Part shown: piece by piece, positions 52,492 to 60,296 of the stretch
How positions within the stretch are numbered: the first letter of the stretch is position 1
Layout: every line of letters starts with the position of its first letter
Assembly (NCBI GenBank): GCA_013289615.1
Contig: JABCZO010000017.1
Location: 1-64,000 of the forward strand
DNA length: 64,000 nucleotides
Direction: 5' to 3'
Source of the DNA: Gammaproteobacteria bacterium
GTDB taxonomy: Bacteria; Pseudomonadota; Gammaproteobacteria; Steroidobacterales; Steroidobacteraceae
Notes under the pieces: generated by a model
Seen by the model: only the letters and a program-made list of their open reading frames with translations
Database searches by the model: none
Told to the model about the DNA's origin: nothing
Made by a program: the position numbers and the translations under genes

Positions 52492-53745
52492 ATGTACATC
52501 ATCGGTCAAGAGGAAATCGACGCGATGGCGCGCGTCGTCAACTCGAAAGCATTGTTCCGCTACGGACTGGGGCATGAGTGCGAGCGCTTCGAGCAACGCT
52601 ACGCTGCCTACCTCGGCGCCAAGCATTTCTCGCTGGCGGCCAGTGGTTCTTATGCGTTGACGGCGGCGATGATCGGGCTCGGTCTGGGGCCAGGCGATGA
52701 AGTGTTGGTTCCTGCGCACACCTACATGGCCTCGGCCACCTCGGTGCTGGCGGCGGGCGCCATTCCCGTGATCGTCGATATCAACGAATCGATCACGATC
52801 GATCCCGCTGCGATTGAGGCCAGCATCGGTCCGCACACGCGCGCCATCATTGCGGTTCATATGTGGGGCACGACCTGCGACCTGGACGCGATCATGGACA
52901 TCGCACGGCGCCGCAAACTGTTCGTCATCGAAGATGCGTGCCAGGCGGTGGGCGGCAGTTACAAGGGGCGCAAGCTGGGCACGATCGGCGACATCGGTGC
53001 CTTTAGCTTCAACTTCTACAAGAACATGAGCGCCGGGGAGGGCGGTGGTGTCGTCACGAGTGACGACGCAGTCGTGAAGCGGGTCAACTGTGCCATCGAC
53101 CCTTGCCATGCATTCTGGACCGGACGCGACGAGGATTCAAAGCCGTTCGCCGGCAACGGTGCGCGCGCTTCGGAGTTCATGGGCGCGGTTCTCAATGTCC
53201 AACTGGATCGCATCGACGGCATCATCGAGGCGATGCGTCGCGAGCGCGACACGATCCTTGCGGGCATTCAGGATCTGAAGAGCCTGGGTTTGCGCGCAGC
53301 GCCGCTCAACAGCAGAGAATTCGACTGCGCAACGAATGTGTTCCTGACGCTACCGACTACCGAGGCAGCCGACGTGTTCGTCAAGACTTTTCCGAGCGTG
53401 ATCGCGGGTAAGACCGGTCGGCACACCTACACCGAGTGGGACCAGGTATTGATGGGCATGGGCGCAGCCCATCCGCTCATGAATCCGTACAACATGCCGG
53501 CGAACGCCGAGTGCAGGAAGAACTATTCGAAGGATATGTGCGCGCGGTCGCTGGAGATCCTCGACAGGACCATTCTCGTCCCGACACATCCTCTGCACAC
53601 CAAGCAGGAAATCGAGGACATCATTCACAACATCAAGGCCGCGACCCGTGTGGCGCTCGGCCACGTCAAGAGCGGAGAAGTGGACGTGCGCCAAGCGGCG
53701 GCTGTCGACGCGACTAAGTACGATTTGAAGGTGGTAGCCTGGTGA
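52492..53745 (+). CDS. DegT/DnrJ/EryC1/StrS-family aminotransferase
   Basis: 417 residues, PLP fold type I. GDEVLVPAHTYMASATSVLAAGAIPVIVDI, cofactor Asp148 in VIEDACQAVGGSYKGRKLG and Schiff-base Lys177 in SFNFYKNMSAGEGG. Family members transfer amino groups to keto-sugars or cyclitol ketones such as scyllo-inosose (StsC-type). Located in an inositol island under the shared operator, an inosose/inosamine transamination is plausible, either making or removing the amino group. GGAGGGAAGA precedes the ATG. Confidence 0.9.
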   Translation: MYIIGQEEIDAMARVVNSKALFRYGLGHECERFEQRYAAYLGAKHFSLAASGSYALTAAMIGLGLGPGDEVLVPAHTYMASATSVLAAGAIPVIVDINESITIDPAAIEASIGPHTRAIIAVHMWGTTCDLDAIMDIARRRKLFVIEDACQAVGGSYKGRKLGTIGDIGAFSFNFYKNMSAGEGGGVVTSDDAVVKRVNCAIDPCHAFWTGRDEDSKPFAGNGARASEFMGAVLNVQLDRIDGIIEAMRRERDTILAGIQDLKSLGLRAAPLNSREFDCATNVFLTLPTTEAADVFVKTFPSVIAGKTGRHTYTEWDQVLMGMGAAHPLMNPYNMPANAECRKNYSKDMCARSLEILDRTILVPTHPLHTKQEIEDIIHNIKAATRVALGHVKSGEVDVRQAAAVDATKYDLKVVAW

Positions 53746-53850
53746 CAGACCTTGTGCGGTTTAGGCCGACGTAACACCGGCCGGTCCGCCAGAATGGCTT
53801 TTTAGCCGGATATCGACCATTTCAACGACGGCCCAGGACGGCACATCGGG

Positions 53851-53880
53851 GGGCTCGCGCTTACGGCGAGCCCTCTCTCT
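53851..53880 (+). terminator. Hairpin GGGCTCGC-N7-GCGAGCCC
   Basis: Perfect 8-bp stem (53851-53858 with 53866-53873) 106 bp after the aminotransferase stop, followed by TCTCTCTT. The same stem recurs after the TonB receptor (62760-62788), so it is probably a terminator family. It also lies inside the frame that encodes the N-terminus of the next permease. Confidence 0.55.
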
Positions 53881-53929
53881 TCGTGACCTGATTATCTACG
53901 GCGTCATCGTCATATCGCCGACCGCGCCG

Positions 53930-55216
53930 ATGACCTTTTTCGGCATTTTGAGCCAGCGCGGCCATGGCCACGCGGCCAGCACCATTTTCATCGCGATGTT
54001 CGCGATGCTGCTGACGGCAATCAGTTACGGCCGCATGGCGCGTGCCTATCCGAGCGCCGGCTCGGGATTCACCTACGTGGGCCGCGAGATCGGCCCTACC
54101 TGGGGGTATGTGACCGGCTGGAGCATGGTGCTCGACTATCTGATGCAACCGATCATCAACGTGATCTTCTGCAGTCAGCAGGGCCATGTGCTGTTCCCGG
54201 CGGCGCCCTACTGGGAGTGGGCCGTATTCTTCACGCTGCTGTTCACCGGCCTGAACATACAGGGCATCAAGATGTCGGCGCGGGTCAATGCCGTGCTCGC
54301 GGCCGCCATGGGCTTGGTGGTTGCCGTGTTCTTTGGCGCCGCGGCGCACTATATCGGCAGCCACCCGCACGACGGCGCCGCATTCTACACCCGCCCTTTC
54401 TACGATCCTGAAACCTGGGCGCTGCCGGGGATATTGAGCGGCACGTCGCTCGCGGTGCTTGCCTACCTCGGTTTTGACGGCATTTCGACGTTGTCGGAGG
54501 AAGCTAAGAATCCCCGCGATGTGTTGCCGGCGACGGTGCTGACCTGCGTCGCGATCGGCCTGCTGTCGGTACTCGAGGTGTATGCGGCACAACTGATCTG
54601 GCCCGTATCCGAGCACTTTCCCGATATCGATACCGCATTTACCTCGGTGGCGGGGCGCGCCTGGGCTCCGCTTTACTCGGTGGTCGGCTTCACGCTGATC
54701 GTGGCCTGCGTCGGATCGGGGACAGGAATGCAGCTGGCCGCGGCCCGACTGCTGTACCGGATGGGCCTCGGCGGTGCGCTGCCGCGTTCATTCTTCGGCG
54801 CACTCGAGCCAAAGCGGCGCATACCTCGCAACAACGTTCTGTTCGTGGGAGCGATCGCTTTCGCCGGTGCGATCATCCTGCCGGCGATTGCCGGAGCGGC
54901 CACCGGCTTTGATCTGGGGGCAAGCATGCTCAATTTTGGTGCCCTGATTTCCTTCATGGGCGTCAATGCCGCGGCGTTCGTGCACTTTTACCTACGTGCC
55001 GAGAACAAGAAGCTCATCAATCTGGCGCCGCCGATCCTCGGCTTCATCGTTTGCCTGCTGCTGTGGTGGAACCTGAGTTCCGAGGCCTGGATCCTGGGCG
55101 CCGTGTGGATGACGATCGGTGTCGCGGCGGGCGCCTGGAAGACGCGCGGGTTCAGGGACAACCTGGTCAGCTTCGAGCTGCCGCCGGACGTCTTGCCGGA
55201 AACATTGAATACCTAG
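53930..55216 (+). CDS. APC-family permease, start uncertain
   Basis: From the first ATG (53930) it has 428 residues and about eleven helices: YPSAGSGFTYVGREIGPTWGYVTGWSMVLDY, LAYLGFDGISTLSEEAKNPRDVLPATVLT are APC hallmarks. The frame is open back to 53765 and encodes LRRALSLRDLIIYGVIVISP directly before the ATG, which aligns with helix 1 of other APC proteins including the permease at 40277. No ATG, GTG or TTG exists there, so either a rare start codon is used or the N-terminus is damaged. Substrate might be an aminocyclitol (inference). Confidence 0.82.
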   Translation: MTFFGILSQRGHGHAASTIFIAMFAMLLTAISYGRMARAYPSAGSGFTYVGREIGPTWGYVTGWSMVLDYLMQPIINVIFCSQQGHVLFPAAPYWEWAVFFTLLFTGLNIQGIKMSARVNAVLAAAMGLVVAVFFGAAAHYIGSHPHDGAAFYTRPFYDPETWALPGILSGTSLAVLAYLGFDGISTLSEEAKNPRDVLPATVLTCVAIGLLSVLEVYAAQLIWPVSEHFPDIDTAFTSVAGRAWAPLYSVVGFTLIVACVGSGTGMQLAAARLLYRMGLGGALPRSFFGALEPKRRIPRNNVLFVGAIAFAGAIILPAIAGAATGFDLGASMLNFGALISFMGVNAAAFVHFYLRAENKKLINLAPPILGFIVCLLLWWNLSSEAWILGAVWMTIGVAAGAWKTRGFRDNLVSFELPPDVLPETLNT

Positions 55217-55316
55217 GGTCCTGGGTCCACCGATTCGAGCGCGCCGGTGCGCCGACCCCAGTGTTGCAAACGCGCAACAGTCTTGACTAAAAAACGCGGT
55301 TGAGCGAAAGTCATGC

Positions 55317-55330
55317 TGCAAGCGCTTGCA
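55317..55330. promoter_or_regulatory. LacI-type operator upstream of the MocA-IolE-MocA unit
   Basis: Perfect TGCAAGCGCTTGCA, 20 bp before the GTG at 55351, placed to block transcription or initiation. A weaker inverted repeat TGTTGC-N6-GCAACA lies at 55262-55279 and may be an auxiliary site. Fourth copy of the island operator. Confidence 0.85.
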
Positions 55331-55350
55331 ACTGGAGCCGGGGGAACGGT

Positions 55351-56466
55351 GTGACGACAATCGGGATCGGGCTGGTCGGCACCGGATATATGGGCAAGGC
55401 GCATGCGGTCGCTCTGAAATCTGTCGGAGCGGTTTTCAACACCAAACTGCGACCGGTGTGCGAGATCATCTGCAGCACCACTGTGGCCGGTGCCGCACGC
55501 AAGGCGGTCGAATACGGTTTCAATACCTCCACCAGTCACTGGCAGGACCTGATCACCAACCCGCGGGTGGAGGCGATCGTGATTGCCTCGCCGCAGACTA
55601 CACACCGGCAGATTGCCCTCGACGCGATCGCGGCTGGCAAACCGGTGTTCTGCGAGAAACCGCTCGGCGCGTCGCTCGAGGACGCGCGCGCGATGGCGGC
55701 GGCCGCGGCGGCCTCAGATGTCCCCAACATGGTGGGCTTCAATTACATCCGGGCGCCTGCGACGCAGCTGGCACGCGAGATGATTGCCGGTGGTGAGATC
55801 GGTGAACTCATCCACGTGCGCGCCGAGCACACAGAGGATTTTCTTGCCAATCCGGAGGAACCCGCGAGCTGGCGCACGCGCGATGCTTGCGCAGGCAATC
55901 TCGGCGACCTGTCGCCGCACATCATCAACGCGGTGTTGCGCCTGGTCGGACCAATCGAGCGCCTGGTCGCGGATGTTCAGACCGTCTATACGACCCGGCC
56001 CGGTTCTGGCGGGCGCGAAGCGGTCACCAACGATGATCAGGCCAACCTGCTGTGTCGTTTCGAGAGCGGCGCGATGGGCTCGATTCACGTGAGCCGCGTG
56101 GCCACGGGCAGAAAGATGGGTTACGGGTTCGACATCACGGGCACCAAGGGGGCGCTGCGCTTCGATGCGGAGGATCAGAATGCCCTATGGTTTTACGATG
56201 CGCGCCTGCGCCGCGGGCGGCAGGGCTTCGCAAAGCTGCTGACCGGTCCTGAGCATCCGGATTTCCTCGCCTTCTGTGAAGGGGCAGGACACGGCACCGG
56301 CTATGCGGCGCAGATCATCATCGAGGCGCGCGATTTCCTGACGGCGATAGAGACTCGAGAGTCCGTTTTTCCGACCTTTCACGACGGACTCCAGGTCAGT
56401 CGCGTGGTGGCGGCCGCGGCGCGCTCGCACGCGGACGGCGGCTGGGTTCGAATCGCAGAGTTCTGA
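55351..56466 (+). CDS. Gfo/Idh/MocA-family oxidoreductase
   Basis: 371 residues. GIGLVGTGYMGKAHAVALKSVG, VIASPQTTHRQIALDAIAAGKPVFCEKPLGAS (EKP motif), FNYIRAPATQLAREMIAGGEIGEL, and catalytic-domain GNLGDLSPHIINAVLRLVG. Substrate unknown; context suggests an inositol derivative such as an O-methyl or amino form. GTG start with GGGGGAAC upstream. First gene of a four-gene unit. Confidence 0.9.
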   Translation: MTTIGIGLVGTGYMGKAHAVALKSVGAVFNTKLRPVCEIICSTTVAGAARKAVEYGFNTSTSHWQDLITNPRVEAIVIASPQTTHRQIALDAIAAGKPVFCEKPLGASLEDARAMAAAAAASDVPNMVGFNYIRAPATQLAREMIAGGEIGELIHVRAEHTEDFLANPEEPASWRTRDACAGNLGDLSPHIINAVLRLVGPIERLVADVQTVYTTRPGSGGREAVTNDDQANLLCRFESGAMGSIHVSRVATGRKMGYGFDITGTKGALRFDAEDQNALWFYDARLRRGRQGFAKLLTGPEHPDFLAFCEGAGHGTGYAAQIIIEARDFLTAIETRESVFPTFHDGLQVSRVVAAAARSHADGGWVRIAEF

Positions 56467-56493
56467 TCCTTTCGGTAACCAACGGAGTCATTG

Positions 56494-57387
56494 ATGCAGC
56501 TTTCGATCGGGAACGCTCCATGCTCGTGGGGTGTCGAGTTTGCCGACGATGCGCGCAACCCGCCCTGGACGCACGTGCTCGACGAGGCGAAGGCTGCTGG
56601 TTACACGGGCATCGAACTGGGACCGCTGGGTTACATGCCGGAGGATCCATCGATTCTCGGTCCGGCGCTCGCCGAGCGCGAGCTGACGCTGATAGGCGGA
56701 GTGCTGTTCCGACCGTTTCACGACCCGGCACAGTGGGCACAGGTGCAGGACGCGGCAACGCGCACCTGCCGGGCGCTGACGGCGCACCATGCGAAACGAC
56801 TGGTATTGATTGACTCGATTTCGCCGCGGCGCGCACCGACCGCCGGTCGCAGCGGTGAGGCGGAGCGGCTGCGCGGGACCGATCGGGACGGATTTCTCGA
56901 CCGCATCAGATCGGTGGCGAGGCTTGGCGTCGAGGAATTCGGACTCGAGGTGACGATGCACGCCCATGCGGCTGGATTCGTCGAGTTTGAGGACGAGCTC
57001 GAGGACGTCCTCGATGCGATCGAGCCAAAGCTGCTCGGGGTCTGCCTGGATACCGGACACTGCGAATACGCGGGCTTCGATCCGGTGGCGTTTTATCGGC
57101 GCCACAGCCGACGCGTTTCATATCTGCACTTCAAGGACGTCGATCCGGAAGTCAGGCGGCGCGCCATCGAGGAGCGCACCGGCTTCTACGACGCCTGCGC
57201 CGCGGGCCTGTTCTGCAATCTGGGCGACGGTGTCGTCGATTTTCGTGCCCTCAAGGTCGCGCTGGTTTCCGCAGGATTCTCCGGATGGGCGACCGTCGAG
57301 CAGGATCGTGACCCGACCGGTGCGCGCTCGACGCTCGCCGATGCGAAGGCGAACCTTGCTTATCTGAAAACGAGCGGATTGGCCTGA
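56494..57387 (+). CDS. IolE/MocC-like sugar-phosphate isomerase/epimerase family protein
   Basis: 297 residues, AP-endonuclease-2 TIM barrel. GNAPCSWGVEFADDARNPPW near the start is typical of the IolE/MocC branch; metal ligands lie in LEVTMHAHAAGFVE, VCLDTGHCEYAG and YLHFKDVD, with the last Glu in WATVEQDRDP. IolE dehydrates scyllo-inosose and MocC is needed for rhizopine breakdown; either role fits, and it is the only iolE candidate in the window. GGAG precedes the ATG. Confidence 0.9.
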   Translation: MQLSIGNAPCSWGVEFADDARNPPWTHVLDEAKAAGYTGIELGPLGYMPEDPSILGPALAERELTLIGGVLFRPFHDPAQWAQVQDAATRTCRALTAHHAKRLVLIDSISPRRAPTAGRSGEAERLRGTDRDGFLDRIRSVARLGVEEFGLEVTMHAHAAGFVEFEDELEDVLDAIEPKLLGVCLDTGHCEYAGFDPVAFYRRHSRRVSYLHFKDVDPEVRRRAIEERTGFYDACAAGLFCNLGDGVVDFRALKVALVSAGFSGWATVEQDRDPTGARSTLADAKANLAYLKTSGLA

Positions 57388-57391
57388 CGGC

Positions 57392-58567
57392 ATGAGAATG
57401 AACTGGGGATTGATCGGCGGCGGGGAGGGCAGTCAGATCGGCGCGACGCATCGCATTGCCGCGGGTCTTGACGGTGCTTTTCAACTGGCGGCGGGGGCGC
57501 TCGATATCGATGCGAAGCGGGCACGCGAGTTCGCGATCCGTCTCGGGGTGGCGAAGGATCGCGCCTACGGCGATTGGCACGAGATGCTCGACGGGGAACG
57601 ATCACGCCCCGACCGGGTGCAGCTCGTCACGGTGGCAACGCCCAACAGCTCGCATTTCGAGATCACCAGGGCTTTCCTGCGCGCCGGCTTCGACGTGCTG
57701 TGCGAGAAGCCGCTCACCGCGACGCTCGGGGAGGCCGAAGAGATCGTCCGGACCGCGCGGGAAAACGGCCGGATCTGTGCCGTCAACTACGGCTACTCCG
57801 GCTATGCGCTGGTGCGCCATGCGCGCGCGATGGTGGCGCGCGGCGATCTCGGCAGGATTCGCGTGGTCGTGGCCGAGTTCGCTCACGGTCACCACGCGAA
57901 TGCTGCGGACGCGGCCAATCCGCGCGTGCGCTGGCGCTATGAGCCGAAGCTTGCCGGCATATCGTCGATAGTCGCTGACTGCGGCATCCATGCGCTGCAC
58001 ATGGCGACATTCATCACCGGACAGGAGATCGAATCGCTGTCCGCCGATTTCGCATCGACGATTCCGGGCCGCGAACTCGAAGATGATGCGCTGCTCGCGT
58101 TTCGCATGTCAGGCGGCGTGGTCGGCCGGCTGTGGACCAGCGCAATCGCCGTCGGTCGAATGCACGGCCTGACCATCCAGGTCTTTGGCGAGAAGGGTGG
58201 GTTGCGCTGGGCCCAGGAGCAGCCCAACCAGATGTACTGGACGCCGGTCGGGGGGAGCACCTCGATCATCGAGCGGGGTGTTGCGGCGATCTCAGCCGAA
58301 GCGGATCGCGCATCGCGCGTCACGGTAGGTCATGCCGAGGGTTTTTTTGGCGCCTTCGGCAACATCTATGCCGATCTTGCCGAACAGCTGCATGCGAGCA
58401 GGGCGCAGCGAATGCCGAACCCCCTGGCGCTGTCGTGTCCGACCGCCGAGGACGGATTGCGCAGCATTGCCGCCGTGCAGGCCGCGGTCGCCTCGGCAAA
58501 GTCGCGCGGCGCCTGGGTTGACTTTGGATGCTCGATCACTGCCTTGCCGCAAACCAAACAACTATGA
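57392..58567 (+). CDS. Gfo/Idh/MocA-family oxidoreductase
   Basis: 391 residues. MNWGLIGGGEGSQIGATHRIAAGLDG, FDVLCEKPLTATLGEAEEIV (EKP), YGYSGYALVRHARAMVARGDLGR and GISSIVADCGIHALHMATFITG with the catalytic Asp/His region. The GGGxGSQIGxxHR start is characteristic of a branch found in cyclitol operons. It starts 4 bp after the IolE-like gene. Third non-IolG dehydrogenase of the island, implying several oxidisable positions or substrates. Confidence 0.9.
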   Translation: MRMNWGLIGGGEGSQIGATHRIAAGLDGAFQLAAGALDIDAKRAREFAIRLGVAKDRAYGDWHEMLDGERSRPDRVQLVTVATPNSSHFEITRAFLRAGFDVLCEKPLTATLGEAEEIVRTARENGRICAVNYGYSGYALVRHARAMVARGDLGRIRVVVAEFAHGHHANAADAANPRVRWRYEPKLAGISSIVADCGIHALHMATFITGQEIESLSADFASTIPGRELEDDALLAFRMSGGVVGRLWTSAIAVGRMHGLTIQVFGEKGGLRWAQEQPNQMYWTPVGGSTSIIERGVAAISAEADRASRVTVGHAEGFFGAFGNIYADLAEQLHASRAQRMPNPLALSCPTAEDGLRSIAAVQAAVASAKSRGAWVDFGCSITALPQTKQL

Positions 58568-58610
58568 GGGTATCGGTCAATGGTTGCAGGAAATCTGATC
58601 GCTCCGGCCA

Positions 58611-59807
58611 ATGGCTAAAGCGACACCCGTGACGCGCCATAAGTTGACGGGGAGCGAGCGCCGACGCCCGCACGTGGCGCTGATTATCGAGACCTCGCTC
58701 GGTTCGGGCCGCGATATTCTGCGCGGCGTCGTGCGCTACGTGCGCGAGCACGAGCCGTGGGCGCTGTATCATGAGCCTCATGGCCTGGAGGAATCCATCC
58801 CCCAGTGGCTGCGGCGTTGGAACGGCGATGGCGTGATCGCCCGCATTCAGACGCCTCGCATTGCCCAGGAACTCGCGGCCAGCGGCATTCCGGTGGTCGA
58901 CGTCCTGGGCGTCGTCCCCAACCTGCCTTTTCCCCTGGTCCATGTCGATAACGTCGCGATCGCGACCATGGCCGCCGAACACCTGCTGGAGCGTGGTTTC
59001 CGGCACTTCGGGTTTTTCGGAATCGAAGGCGAGAACTGGTCGGAACAGCGCTATACCGGATTTTGCGCCGCCGTGGCAACGGTTGAATCGGCAGTGCCGA
59101 TCTATCGCCTGCCGCGTGATGCAAAACGCCGGCGCTCCTGGGAGCGGGTGGAAAATCACATCGCCCGTTGGATCGCCGCGTTGCCGAAACCCGCCGGCGT
59201 GCTGATCTGCAGTGACCAGCGCGGCTCCCAGTTCCTCGAGGCCTGCCGTCGCGCCCATGTGTCGGTACCGAACGAGCTGGCGGTCGTGAGCGTCGATAAT
59301 GACGAGCCGTTATGCGAGGTGTGTCTGCCGCCACTCTCGAGCATCGAGCCGGGGCACCTGCACGTTGGTTATCAGGCGGCGGCGCTCCTGGATACCATGC
59401 TGCGCGGCGGGTCGCCGCCCGGTAAGGCACTGCAGTTGCAGCCGCTCGAGACCATCACCCGACTATCCTCCGACGTCCTCGCAGTCGCCGATGCGCATAT
59501 CGGCATGGCGTTGCGACTGATCCGCGATCAGGCCCCGGCGGGCGTGCGTATCGATGGCATCGCCCGTCAAGTCGGTCTGTCCCGCAGCGTGCTGCAACGC
59601 CGCTTTCGCTCGCTGCTTCACCGATCGATTCACCAGGAGATCCTCAATGTCAGGATTACGCACGCCCGCGAACTGCTCGCCAAAACCGAGTTGTCGCTCG
59701 CCGCGGTGGCCGAACGCGCCGGCTTCAAACATCAGGAATACCTCGGCGCGGTGTTTCGAGCTCGCGTGGGCAAAACCCCGGCGCAAGTGCGCGAGGAGGC
59801 ACGCTAG
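58611..59807 (+). CDS. XylR-type AraC-family regulator
   Basis: 398 residues: an N-terminal LacI-like ligand-binding domain (PHVALIIETSLGSGRDILRGVVRYVREHEPWALY, VHVDNVAIATMAAEHLLERGFRHFGFFG) and a C-terminal AraC double HTH (IARQVGLSRSVLQRRFRSLLHRSIHQEILNVRITHARELL, GFKHQEYLGAVFRARVGKTPAQ). This is the xylose-activator architecture. It closes the MocA-IolE-MocA unit and probably activates part of the island in response to a cyclitol (inference). Confidence 0.92.
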   Translation: MAKATPVTRHKLTGSERRRPHVALIIETSLGSGRDILRGVVRYVREHEPWALYHEPHGLEESIPQWLRRWNGDGVIARIQTPRIAQELAASGIPVVDVLGVVPNLPFPLVHVDNVAIATMAAEHLLERGFRHFGFFGIEGENWSEQRYTGFCAAVATVESAVPIYRLPRDAKRRRSWERVENHIARWIAALPKPAGVLICSDQRGSQFLEACRRAHVSVPNELAVVSVDNDEPLCEVCLPPLSSIEPGHLHVGYQAAALLDTMLRGGSPPGKALQLQPLETITRLSSDVLAVADAHIGMALRLIRDQAPAGVRIDGIARQVGLSRSVLQRRFRSLLHRSIHQEILNVRITHARELLAKTELSLAAVAERAGFKHQEYLGAVFRARVGKTPAQVREEAR

Positions 59808-60296
59808 AGAGCTGCAGTCCTCGAGCGTGTCGGCTGGGGTTGCGGTGCATCCAGGGGCCTATCGGGGCGCCGGCCATCGCCTTCCCGACGCTGCTGTCAC
59901 GGCCGGACGGATTCCTCTACAGCGTGCAGCTCACGCCACGGCTGCCACGGCTCGAGCGGGCGCACACAGCGGGCGACGCCGCGCAGAACCGCCGCCGCCC
60001 GAAGCCATCGAGGGCCCTATAATCAGCACCATGGGCGGGCGGCGGCGCTCGTCGATCGTCAGTTTACGGTGCAGCACGATATGCGCTATGGCCATTGACC
60101 GCAGCGACCCGAATTCTACAAACATTGACCGATTCTCTCATTGTTGCACTCGCATGATCCGCTACACTTGTTACGACGGGCTCTCACCTCGCGTGCGCAG
60201 GATAGCGGTTACTAATCCAGTAACGGTTGTTTGGTGAACGACAGTCTGGCCACGACGACAATCGTAGCCTCCGCGCAAAAATAAAATGGAGCGACC
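59808..60296. other. Intergenic region before the TonB receptor
   Basis: 489 bp. The left half is GC-rich with no recognisable protein. The right half is less GC-rich and carries a weak promoter candidate, TTGTTG (60141-60146) and TACACT (60163-60168) at 16 bp, plus an inverted repeat GTTACT-AATCC-AGTAAC (60208-60224), about 70 bp before the ATG. Confidence 0.45.

Noticed and set aside
59808-60040. Possible degraded gene fragment after the XylR-type regulator
   Set aside because: Short frames in both directions show no recognisable family; nothing supports a pseudogene call.
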